Positions 26,263-37,228 of a stretch of 40,381 bases of DNA are shown piece after piece (positions within the stretch are counted from its first letter, which is position 1; every line of letters starts with the position of its first letter). Below the pieces are notes generated by a model, which was given only the letters and a program-made list of their open reading frames with translations, was not told the origin of the DNA and ran no database searches. The stretch lies in contig JAJDNV010000018.1 of the NCBI GenBank assembly GCA_022340545.1, positions 1 through 40,381 of the forward strand, given 5' to 3'. The translations under genes were made by a program, and so were the position numbers. The DNA comes from Acidobacteriota bacterium (GTDB lineage Bacteria > Acidobacteriota > Vicinamibacteria > Fen-336).

Positions 26263-26826
26263 GTGACTGAACCCCTGGACGCCATCGGCCTCGTGGAGGT
26301 CTCGAGCATCGCCCTCGGCCACGTGTCCGAGGACGCCATGCTCAAGGCGGCCAGCGTCGACCTCTTGCTGGCCCGCACCATCTGCTCCGGAAAGTTCATC
26401 ATCGTGGTGGGTGGCGACGTCGCCGCCTGCCGGGCCGCGGTCGAGGCCGGGGCGTCGCAGGCCACCGGTGGCCTCATCGAGAAGAGGGTCATTCCCCACG
26501 TACACCCCTCGGTCTTCCCCGCCATCTCGATGGCCGTCGACCTGGACCCGGCCCAGGCCGAGTCGCTCGGGGTGATCGAGACCTTTTCCGCTTCGAGCAT
26601 CGTCGACGTCGCCGACACTGCGGCCAAGGCCGCTGCCGTCACCCTCTTCCGCATCCACCTCGCGATGGCGATCGGGGGAAAGGGCTACGTCATGCTCACC
26701 GGCGACGTGGCCAGCGTCGAAGCCGCCGTCTCTGCCGGCGCCACCGTCGCTTCCGAGGAAGGCATCCTCGTCGCCCGGGCCGTCATCGCCGCCCCCCGCA
26801 AGGAGCTCTTCCGCGAGTTCGTCTGA
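26263..26826 (+). CDS. pduT: BMC-T tandem-domain shell protein, PduT-like
   Basis: Two BMC domains (AIGLVEVSSIALGHVSEDAMLKAASVDLLLARTICSGKFIIVVGGDVAACRAAVEAG; SLGVIETFSASSIVDVADTAAKAAAVTLFRIHLAMAIGGKGYVMLTGDVASVEAAVSAG). CSGK cysteine at the pore position as in Fe-S PduT. Confidence 0.92.
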   Translation: MTEPLDAIGLVEVSSIALGHVSEDAMLKAASVDLLLARTICSGKFIIVVGGDVAACRAAVEAGASQATGGLIEKRVIPHVHPSVFPAISMAVDLDPAQAESLGVIETFSASSIVDVADTAAKAAAVTLFRIHLAMAIGGKGYVMLTGDVASVEAAVSAGATVASEEGILVARAVIAAPRKELFREFV

Positions 26827-26831
26827 TGGGC

Positions 26832-26868
26832 ATGGCCTGAACGCCGCACGGACGTTCGTTGAGGCCAT
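26832..26868 (+). terminator. Possible hairpin terminator after pduT-like gene
   Basis: ATGGCCTGAACG ... CGTTC-GTTG-AGGCCAT: 12 bp of pairing with a 4-nt bulge, directly after the stop; no U-tract. Confidence 0.35.
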
Positions 26869-27045
26869 CCGCGGGCCGCGCTCACGGACGAGATCTGACC
26901 GGTTTCATGCCACCGACGGTCGCTCTTCGGTGGGCTCAAGTACACGATTCGCGGGAAGCCCGGCGTCCATAACAACCCGGAACGCGGATGGCACTGCTCT
27001 TGCTACCGAACAGCGTGGGCTGACACGCGGCCTGGGAGGTGACAG

Positions 27046-27480
27046 ATGCGACGCAGCCGGCCGGCGGTGCTCTTCGTGGCGTGCGCAACGCTCCTTGCCT
27101 CGTCCGCGCCGGCCGCCGAATTCCAGGTTGTGGCTCACCCGACTGTCGAAGGCACGAAGATCCGGCGTTCCGTCCTCGCGGGAATCTTCCAGAAGGACGT
27201 CGTCCGCTGGGGAGACCAGATCCGGATCCTCCCGGTGGACCAGTCTGGCCACTCCCCCGTCCGGCAGGCGTTCACGCGAGACGTCCTGGGCCAGTCTCTC
27301 GGCGAGGTCCAGGCATACTGGACGCGACGCCTGGCCGTCGACCGGCAGCTGCCGCCTCCGACGAAGGCTTCCGACGACGAGGTCCTCGCCTTCGTGGCCT
27401 CGAAGAAGGGAGCCATCGGCTACGTCAGCGCCGCCATCGAGGTGCCGGCCGGCGTCAAGACCCTCACCCTCATCGATTGA
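27046..27480 (+). CDS. Small exported PstS/phosphate-binding-like protein
   Basis: Signal peptide MRRSRPAVLFVACATLLASSAPAAEF; SVLAGIFQKDVVRWGDQIRILPVDQSGHSPVRQAFTRDVLG...YWTRRL...VLAFVASKKGAIGYVSA; upstream GGGAGG. Confidence 0.7.
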   Translation: MRRSRPAVLFVACATLLASSAPAAEFQVVAHPTVEGTKIRRSVLAGIFQKDVVRWGDQIRILPVDQSGHSPVRQAFTRDVLGQSLGEVQAYWTRRLAVDRQLPPPTKASDDEVLAFVASKKGAIGYVSAAIEVPAGVKTLTLID

Positions 27481-27525
27481 GGCTGACGACACCGGCTGAG
27501 GTCACGTGGTAACCGTTCCCCCCGG

Positions 27526-29952
27526 CTACACCGCGACCTCGATCTTGACTGTTCCGCCCTCGGCTGCCCACGGAACGAGCGTTCCCTCGACGGGCTTCCC
27601 GTCGACGACGACCCGGGCGGGCTTTCTCTTCCCGCTGTTCGTGACCTTGACCCGGTACTCGGCGCCACGGCACTGCCGCGTGACCTCCAGCTCCCCGATC
27701 GAGCCCGGCAGACACGGGCTCACCCGCAGCCCCGCGAGCTCCGGCCGCACCCCCAGGATGTGCTGGGTGATCGCCACCCAGTTCCAGGCCGCGGTCCCCG
27801 TCAGCCAGGCGTTCTTGGCCTCGCCGTGCCGCGGGGCGTCCCTTCCCGCGATCATCTGCGCGTAGCAGTAGGGCTCGAGTCGGTGAACCTCGGAGACCTC
27901 CTCGCGAAAGGCGGGAGCGGTGGATTTCCAGTAATCGAACGCCTGGTCCCCCCGGCCCAGCACGGTCTCCGCGATCGTCACCCACGGGTTGTTGTGGCAG
28001 AAGATGCCGGCGTTCTCCTTGTATCCCGGCGGGTAGGTACTGATCTCCCCCAGCTCCACGTGGTACCGGGTGTAGGCCGGCTGGTGAAGCACGATGCCGT
28101 GCGCCGTGGCGAGACGGGCCTTCACGGAGTCGAGTGCCCGGCCGGCCTGGCCCCCCTCCACCCCGATGCCGGCCATCACGCAGTAGCCCTGGGGCTCGAT
28201 GAAGATCTGCCCCTCCTCGCACTCGCGGGAGCCGACCTTCTGGCCGAAGAAGTCGTAGGCGCGCAGGAACCAGTCGCCATCCCAGCCGTGCTCCAGCACC
28301 ACCTGGCTCATCTGCGCCGCCGCCTCGCGCGCGTCCTTCGCCTCGTCGGCAAACCCCATCGCCTCGGCGAGGTCCGCGTAGTCGGGGGCGGAGTGGACGA
28401 ACAGGCCGGCGATGAACACGGACTCCGCCGTCTTCCCGACGCGGTTCCCGGTGGTCTGGAAGGGCTCGTCGGGCTGCTCCGAGAAGCAGTTGAGGTTCAG
28501 GCAGTCGTTCCAGTCCGCGCGGCCGATGAGGGGCAGCCCGTGCGGCCCGCGGTTGTTCAACACGTGGTGGAAGGAGCGCTTGAGGTGCTCGAAGAGGGTC
28601 CCGGTGTTCTTCGGGTCGTTGTCGAAGGGGACGTCCTCCTTCAGGATCGAGAGATCACCCGTCTCCTTGATGTAGGCAGCCACGCCCTCGATGAGCCAGA
28701 CCGGGTCGTCGTTGAAGCCGGAGCCGACGTCGTTGTTCCCGCGCTTGGTGAGCGGCTGGTACTGGTGGTAGGCGCTGCCGTCGGGGAACTGGGTCGCGGC
28801 GATGTCGAGGATGCGCTCACGGGCCCGCTCCGGAACGAGGTGGACGAAGCCGAGGAGGTCCTGGTTCGAGTCGCGGAAGCCCATGCCCCGGCCGATGCCG
28901 GTCTCGAAGTACGAGGCGCTGCGGGACATGTTGAAGGTGACCATGCACTGGTAGGGGTTCCAGATGTTCACCATCCGATCGACGCGGGGATCACCGGTGC
29001 GGGCGGTGTACTTCGACAGCATCCCCGACCAGTAGTCGCGGATCTCGGCCATGGCCGCGTCGACCTGGTCGGCGGACTGGAATCGGGCCAGCAGCTCCCT
29101 GGCGGGGGTCTTGTTGATGACACCCGGCCTCTCCCACTTCTCCTCGGCCGGGTTCTCGACATAGCCGAGGACGAAGACGAACGACTTCTCCTCGCCGGGG
29201 GCGAGACTCACCGCCAGCTGGTGCGACCCGATCGGGGCCCACCCGCTCGCGACCGAGTCGCGCGAGCGCCCCTCGGCCACGACCTGGGCCTCACCCCAGC
29301 TGTTCCACAGACCGAAGAAGCTCTCGCGGTCGGTGTCGAACCCGGCCACCGGGGCGTTCACGCCGTAGACGGCGTAGTGGTCGCGGCGCTCCCGGTACTC
29401 GGTCTTGTGGTAGATCGTGCTCCCGTCCACCTCGACCTCGCCGGTGGAGAAGTTGCGCTGGTAGTTGGTCTGGTCGTCCCAGGCGTTCCAGAGGCAGAAC
29501 TCGACGAACGAGAACAGCTTCGCCGAGCGCGGGCTCTTGCCGAGGTTCTTGAGGGTGACGCGGTGGACCTCGGCGTTCGTGGCCAGGGGGACAAGGTGAA
29601 GGACCTCCGCCCGCAGGCCGTTTCGCTCGCCGGTGATCTGCGTGTAGGAGAGGCCGTGGCGGCACTCGAAGCGGTCGAGGTCGCGCTTGACCGGGGCCCA
29701 GCCCGGGGTCCAGAAGTCGCCGCCGTCGTGAATGAAGTAGTACCGGCCACCCACGTCGGTGGGGACGTTGTTGTACCGGTAGCGCGTCAACCGACGGAAC
29801 CGGGCGTCCCGGTAGAAGCAGTAGCCCCCTCCAGAGTGGGAGATGAGGCCGAAGAACTGCTCCGTCCCGAGGTAGTTGATCCACGGGTACGGCGTCCGAG
29901 GCGTGGTGATGACGTACTCGCGGGCGTCGTCGTCGAAGTGGCCGAAGCGCAT
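27526..29952 (-). CDS. GH94 glycoside phosphorylase (cellobiose phosphorylase-like)
   Basis: [102 protein letters not shown]. Confidence 0.9.
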   Translation of the reverse strand: MRFGHFDDDAREYVITTPRTPYPWINYLGTEQFFGLISHSGGGYCFYRDARFRRLTRYRYNNVPTDVGGRYYFIHDGGDFWTPGWAPVKRDLDRFECRHGLSYTQITGERNGLRAEVLHLVPLATNAEVHRVTLKNLGKSPRSAKLFSFVEFCLWNAWDDQTNYQRNFSTGEVEVDGSTIYHKTEYRERRDHYAVYGVNAPVAGFDTDRESFFGLWNSWGEAQVVAEGRSRDSVASGWAPIGSHQLAVSLAPGEEKSFVFVLGYVENPAEEKWERPGVINKTPARELLARFQSADQVDAAMAEIRDYWSGMLSKYTARTGDPRVDRMVNIWNPYQCMVTFNMSRSASYFETGIGRGMGFRDSNQDLLGFVHLVPERARERILDIAATQFPDGSAYHQYQPLTKRGNNDVGSGFNDDPVWLIEGVAAYIKETGDLSILKEDVPFDNDPKNTGTLFEHLKRSFHHVLNNRGPHGLPLIGRADWNDCLNLNCFSEQPDEPFQTTGNRVGKTAESVFIAGLFVHSAPDYADLAEAMGFADEAKDAREAAAQMSQVVLEHGWDGDWFLRAYDFFGQKVGSRECEEGQIFIEPQGYCVMAGIGVEGGQAGRALDSVKARLATAHGIVLHQPAYTRYHVELGEISTYPPGYKENAGIFCHNNPWVTIAETVLGRGDQAFDYWKSTAPAFREEVSEVHRLEPYCYAQMIAGRDAPRHGEAKNAWLTGTAAWNWVAITQHILGVRPELAGLRVSPCLPGSIGELEVTRQCRGAEYRVKVTNSGKRKPARVVVDGKPVEGTLVPWAAEGGTVKIEVAV

Positions 29953-30140
29953 TCAGGTCCTCCCGGGCCGGATGATTGCCCAGCGCCCGGGACCCTGGCA
30001 ACCGCGCCGCCCTGACGTCGGCAACGGCGCATTCCTGCTCGCACGCTCGAGGCCCGGCGACTCAGAATGACCGCGCGGGCCGGTCTATGATTGGTCCGTC
30101 GGCGGCCAGGCCGACTCCACGCCCTTCACTCGGGGGACCG

Positions 30141-32381
<2,241 letters not shown>

Positions 32382-32406
32382 CAGATCCTTTCGGAGCCTG
32401 TTTCGG

Positions 32407-32430
32407 CCGGCACATTTTTTGACGTGCCGG
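32407..32430. promoter_or_regulatory. Palindrome in PFK-RND intergenic region (operator or terminator)
   Basis: CCGGCAC-attttttgac-GTGCCGG; T-run in the loop rather than after the stem. Confidence 0.4.
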
Positions 32431-32546
32431 TTCAACCTTCGGGCCGTAACCCGGTCTAACATCTTGGGCTTACGCAGTTCTGAGTCAGCCTGGTAGGCAT
32501 CCGGGGCCCCGAGGATCCCGGCGCCACCCAGCCGAGAGCGAAGGCG

Positions 32547-35500
32547 ATGAGCGAGAGCGAGAAGACGCCGGAGGGGGGACGCCACAACAACCCGATTGCC
32601 CGGTTCGCGATCGAGCGGCGGGTCACCATGGGGATGATCGTGCTCGGGGTGATCGTCCTCGGGTGGGTGTCGGTGCACCGGCTGCCCCTGGAGTTCCTCC
32701 CCAGCTTCTCTGCCCCGCACATCTGGGTCCAGGCGCCCTACCCCTCCTCCTCGCCGGAGGAGACCGAGAGGCGGATCGTGCGTCCGCTCGAAGACTCCCT
32801 CGGGACCATCCAGGGAGTCGAGACCCTGGGGGCCCGGGCGTCGGCCGGGGACGGCAGCGTCAGCATCGAATTCGAGGACGGCACGGACATGGATCTGGCT
32901 GCGGTCGAGGTCCGGGATCGCATCGACCGCGTCCGCCATCTCCTCCCCCCCGATCTCCGCCAGGTCCGGGTCCGGCGCCGCCAGAGCGAGGACTTCCCGG
33001 TCCTGAGCTTCCACGTGACCGCGAACTGGCCCAAGGACCAGCTACAGCACTTCGTGGAGGAGGTGATCCAGCGGCGGATCGAGCGCCTCGAAGGGGTGGC
33101 CCAGGTGCAGATCCGCGGCATGGAGGCCGCGCAGGTCCGTGTCGATCTCATTCCCTCCCGCCTCCAGGCCCACGGCATCGACACCCGGCTGGTCGCCCAG
33201 ACCCTTCGCCAGGCCAACGTCACCCAGTCCGGCGGCTACATCGAGGAAGGACCCCGACGGTACATGGTCCGCGCGATCGGGGAATACCAGGGCCTCGATG
33301 ACATCCGGAACCAGCCCCTGAACGCCAGCGGGCTCACGGTGGGAGACGTGGCCGAGGTGAGCTACAGCTTCCCCCGCCAGGAGGAGTACAACTTCCTGAA
33401 CGGCACCGAGGCGCTCACGGTCAGCGTCTACAAGGCCTCCACCGCCAACCTCCTCGCCGTGGCCGACCTGACGAAGGCGGAGCTCGCGAGCATCCACGAG
33501 ATGCCCGAGGCCGAAGGTCTCCAGACCCGCGTCTACCGTGACTCCTCGATCGACGTGCGGAAGGGGCTCGGGCAGCTCCGCGATGCCGGGTTGATCGGAG
33601 GGCTCCTCGCCGTCCTCTTCCTCTTCTTCTTTCTGAGGAAGGTCCGGACGACGCTCCTGATGGCGGTGGCCATCCCGATCTGCGTCGTCTTCACCTTCGC
33701 CATCCTCTACCTGATGCGTCAGGCCGGGATGTCGACGATCACGATCAACATCATGAGTCTCATGGGCCTCATGCTGGCCCTGGGAATGCTGGTGGACAAC
33801 TCGGTCGTGGTCATCGAGTCAATCTTCCGCCACGTCCAGGACCTGGGGGAGGACTCCCGCACCGCCGCCCTTCGGGGGACGAGCGAGGTGGCGATGCCGA
33901 TCATCGCCTCCACCGCCACGACGATATGCGTCTTCGTCCCGCTGATCTTCATGTCCGCGAGCGGCGGAGGCTTCATGCGTTTCATGACCGACCTTGGGGT
34001 CACCGTGTGCGTGGTGATGGTGGCCTCGCTCCTCGTCGCTCTCACCGTCGTCCCCTCGGCCGCGGTGTTCCTCCTCGCGGGGGAGTCGCGTCGTCGATCG
34101 CGCTTCATCGACTGGCTCTCGAACACCTACGCCCGGATGATCGCGTTCACCCTCCACCACCGGCCCCTCTTCCTCGTGTCCATCCTCTTCATGCTCTGGG
34201 GCTCGTACGCCCTCTTCTCCGGGATCGAGCGGAGCTTCGGCTCGCGCTCGAGGGAGCGCCAGGTCCGAATCAACGTCGACACCCCCCGGAACTACTCCGT
34301 CGAACAGACGGCCGCCCTCTTCGAGGAGCTGCGGGGAATCCTCGACGCCCGGCGGGACGAGCTCGAGATCTCCGACCTCGTCTACGAGTACGACCGGCGC
34401 AGCGGTCGCTCCCGGGGGGGCTTTGGCGGCGGGCGGCGCTTCGACATCTACCTCAAGGACGAGGACGAGTCGAAACGCACGACCCGGGAGATCACCGACG
34501 AGATCCGGGGTCTCCTGCCGGTCAAGGCCGGCGTCGAGTTCCGCATTGCGCAATCGCAGGGCCGCGGGGGGATGTCCTCGGGGATCAGCCTGGAGGTGAG
34601 CGGAGACGACATCAACGTCCTCACGCTGGTGGCGGAACGGGTCGCGTCAGCTCTCCGGGAGCTCCCCTGGGTCAGGGACGTGGACACCTCTCTGGACAGC
34701 GGCGATGAGGAGATCCACGTCGTCCCCCGGCGGGCCCGGGCTCTGCAGTCGGGACTCAGCACCCAGGCGGTGGCGTCGACGGTCTCGAGCGCCCTCACCG
34801 CGCGGCCGGTGAGCCAGATCCGGACCGACGAGCGCGAGGTGGACCTCGTGGTCCAGTTCCGGGAGGAGGACCGTCGCACCCTCGACCAGCTCCGCAACAT
34901 GCCCGTCGCCGCCAGCACGGGCCGACAGCCCATCGGGGCCCTCGCCGACTTCTCGGTCGAGAGCGGCCCGAGCACGATCGAGCGCGAGAACCGCCGGCCA
35001 CAGCTCGACATCACGGCCAACACGACCTCGGCCTCGACGTCCCTCCGGATGATGGAACAGGTGCAGGGCATCCTGAGCTCCATCACGCTGCCCCCCGGGT
35101 ACGACTGGGAATTCGGTCGCTGGGTGCGATTCGCCCAGCAGGACATGGCGGGAGGCGTGGTGGCAATGGGTATGGCCCTGCTCCTCGTCTATCTGATCAT
35201 GGCGGCTCTGTTCGAGAGCTTCATCCAGCCGCTGACGATCCTGCTCTCCGTTCCGTTCGCGTTCATCGGCGTGGGCATCGCCCTCCGCCTGGCGAACCAG
35301 CCCCTGAGCAGCGAGACGAACATCGGCCTCATCATTCTCCTTGGTGTCGTGGTCAACAACGCGATCGTCCTCGTGGACCACATCAACGGGCTGCGGGCGG
35401 AGGGAATGACGCGGGAAGAGGCCATCGTCCTCGGTGGCCGACACCGCCTGCGCCCGATCCTGATGACTGCCCTCACCACCATCCTGGGTCTTCTCCCGAT

Positions 35501-35693
35501 GGTGGCGCCCATCCTCTTTCCGGGCTGGCTCGGACAGCCGGAAGGCCGGGCCGCCCAGTGGGCGCCCATCGGCCTCGTGATCATGGCAGGCCTGGCCGCC
35601 TCGACCGGCCTCACCCTCGTGATCATCCCGACCTTCTACTCCCTCATGGACGACCTGGCCCGGTTCTTCGGGCGGGTCATGCGGACGGCTTGA
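32547..35693 (+). CDS. RND-family efflux permease (AcrB/HAE-like)
   Basis: TM segment LGMLVDNSVVVIESIFRHVQDL, LSVPFAFIGVGIALRL, GVVVNNAIVLVDHINGLRAEGMTREEAIVLGGRHRLRPILMTALTTILGLLPM. Confidence 0.93.
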   Translation: MSESEKTPEGGRHNNPIARFAIERRVTMGMIVLGVIVLGWVSVHRLPLEFLPSFSAPHIWVQAPYPSSSPEETERRIVRPLEDSLGTIQGVETLGARASAGDGSVSIEFEDGTDMDLAAVEVRDRIDRVRHLLPPDLRQVRVRRRQSEDFPVLSFHVTANWPKDQLQHFVEEVIQRRIERLEGVAQVQIRGMEAAQVRVDLIPSRLQAHGIDTRLVAQTLRQANVTQSGGYIEEGPRRYMVRAIGEYQGLDDIRNQPLNASGLTVGDVAEVSYSFPRQEEYNFLNGTEALTVSVYKASTANLLAVADLTKAELASIHEMPEAEGLQTRVYRDSSIDVRKGLGQLRDAGLIGGLLAVLFLFFFLRKVRTTLLMAVAIPICVVFTFAILYLMRQAGMSTITINIMSLMGLMLALGMLVDNSVVVIESIFRHVQDLGEDSRTAALRGTSEVAMPIIASTATTICVFVPLIFMSASGGGFMRFMTDLGVTVCVVMVASLLVALTVVPSAAVFLLAGESRRRSRFIDWLSNTYARMIAFTLHHRPLFLVSILFMLWGSYALFSGIERSFGSRSRERQVRINVDTPRNYSVEQTAALFEELRGILDARRDELEISDLVYEYDRRSGRSRGGFGGGRRFDIYLKDEDESKRTTREITDEIRGLLPVKAGVEFRIAQSQGRGGMSSGISLEVSGDDINVLTLVAERVASALRELPWVRDVDTSLDSGDEEIHVVPRRARALQSGLSTQAVASTVSSALTARPVSQIRTDEREVDLVVQFREEDRRTLDQLRNMPVAASTGRQPIGALADFSVESGPSTIERENRRPQLDITANTTSASTSLRMMEQVQGILSSITLPPGYDWEFGRWVRFAQQDMAGGVVAMGMALLLVYLIMAALFESFIQPLTILLSVPFAFIGVGIALRLANQPLSSETNIGLIILLGVVVNNAIVLVDHINGLRAEGMTREEAIVLGGRHRLRPILMTALTTILGLLPMVAPILFPGWLGQPEGRAAQWAPIGLVIMAGLAASTGLTLVIIPTFYSLMDDLARFFGRVMRTA

Positions 35694-35697
35694 AGAA

Positions 35698-37206
35698 ATG
35701 AACACGGTACACAGACGAGTGTTGGCGACCACGGTCGCCGTGGGACTGGCGCTGGCCGGCTGCGGCGGGGGCTCGGACGACACGAATCCGGGCACAGAGA
35801 CTCCTGGCGGGCAGCGCGCCGCCGCCCGGGGTGGCCCCGGCGGCGGCCAGCGGGACGGGGGCGAGACCGCGGCGGTTCCGGTCGAGGTGGCCGCGGTCAA
35901 GCGGCAGTCGGTGGCGTCCTACATCCAGACCAACGGGTCCCTCGAGGCGGAGAACGACGTCCAGATCGTCGCACGCACCCAGGGGCCGATCGTCGAGCTC
36001 CTCACCGAGGAGGGACGCCGGGTCGCGAAGGGCCAGATCATGGCCCGGATCGATCCGAAGGAGACCCGGGCCCAGGTCGAGATTGCGAAGGTGGCCCTCC
36101 GCGAGGCGGATCGAGTCTACAAGAGAGCGCAGGAGACGTTCGAGCAGCAGCTGATCAGCCAGGCCGACTTCGACGCCGCCCTCGCGGCCAAGGAGTCGGC
36201 GGAGGCCACGCTCCTCGACCGCCAGGTTCAGCTCGACTACACGGAGATCCGGGCCCCGTTCGCCGCGGTCGTGGTGGATCGCAACATCAGGCTCGGGGAC
36301 AACGTCACCGTCGGGCAGATCCTCTTCAGGATCTCCGATTTCGATCCCCTCCTCAGCAAGATCCAGGTCCCGGAGAAGGAGCTTCCCCGCCTCCACAAGG
36401 GGCAGCCGGCCTACCTCACGGTCGAAGCCTGGCCCGACGAGCGCTTCCCGGCGAAGGTCCTCCGGCTGAGCCCCGTCGTCGACGCCACCACCGGCACGAT
36501 CCGCGTCACCCTCGAGGTCGAGGGCCGCGACAAGCTGCGTCCGGGGATGTTCGCGAGCGTGTTCCTGGAGGCCTCTCGCCACGACGACGCCCTGACGATC
36601 CCCAAGGCCGCACTCTCGCTCGAGAGCCTCGGCGACACCGTCTACGTGGTCAACGGCGACGTGGCCGCGCGCCGGGCCATCCAGCTCGGCTACGAGGAGG
36701 CGGACATCGTGGAGGTCACGTCCGGTCTCAAGGAAGACGACCGGGTGATCGTGGTGGGCCAGGATGGGCTCAGCGACGGCACGCCCATCCAGATCCTCGA
36801 GGGGCCGGGAGCGGCAGAGACCGCGGCGACGCGGCAGGCCCGGGCCGGCCGCCCGGGCCGCGCACCGACCAGCACAGACGGGGCGGGGACCCCGGCCGGA
36901 TCCGCTTCCTTGCCCCGGGCGGCTGAGGCGACGGCTCCTTCGGGGGCCATCCCGGGACCGGCTCAGGCGCGGGGGCCGCAACTCGGCGACTGGGCGGGCG
37001 GGCCGCCCTCCCAGATGCTGGCCGCTTGCGAAGGCAAGAAAGAGGGAGACGACTGCTCGTTCACGTCGCCCCGAACCGGCGGCGAGATGGACGGGACCTG
37101 CCAGCCACGCCGTGATGCGCCCGACCAGCTGGCCTGCCGACCCAGCGGGTGGGGTGGTCCGGGAGGCCAGGGTTCTGGACCTCCGGGCTCCGGCGGCGAC
37201 CGCTAG
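35698..37206 (+). CDS. RND periplasmic adaptor (MFP/HlyD family) lipoprotein with Cys-rich C-terminal extension
   Basis: Lipobox LALAGCGGG; VAAVKRQSVASYIQTNGSLEAENDVQIVARTQGPIVELLTEEGRRVAKGQ; tail ACEGKKEGDDCSFTSPRTGGEMDGTCQPRRDAPDQLACRPSGWGG. Confidence 0.9.
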   Translation: MNTVHRRVLATTVAVGLALAGCGGGSDDTNPGTETPGGQRAAARGGPGGGQRDGGETAAVPVEVAAVKRQSVASYIQTNGSLEAENDVQIVARTQGPIVELLTEEGRRVAKGQIMARIDPKETRAQVEIAKVALREADRVYKRAQETFEQQLISQADFDAALAAKESAEATLLDRQVQLDYTEIRAPFAAVVVDRNIRLGDNVTVGQILFRISDFDPLLSKIQVPEKELPRLHKGQPAYLTVEAWPDERFPAKVLRLSPVVDATTGTIRVTLEVEGRDKLRPGMFASVFLEASRHDDALTIPKAALSLESLGDTVYVVNGDVAARRAIQLGYEEADIVEVTSGLKEDDRVIVVGQDGLSDGTPIQILEGPGAAETAATRQARAGRPGRAPTSTDGAGTPAGSASLPRAAEATAPSGAIPGPAQARGPQLGDWAGGPPSQMLAACEGKKEGDDCSFTSPRTGGEMDGTCQPRRDAPDQLACRPSGWGGPGGQGSGPPGSGGDR

Positions 37207-37228
37207 TTAACCTTCCTCCGCCACCACC

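Noticed and set aside
24946-26868. 640-aa minus-strand ORF antisense to pduS/pduT-like genes
   Set aside because: Shadow ORF; Asp/Gly/His-rich without domains.
27760-30015. 751-aa plus-strand ORF antisense to GH94
   Set aside because: Shadow ORF; GH94 on the minus strand is unambiguous.
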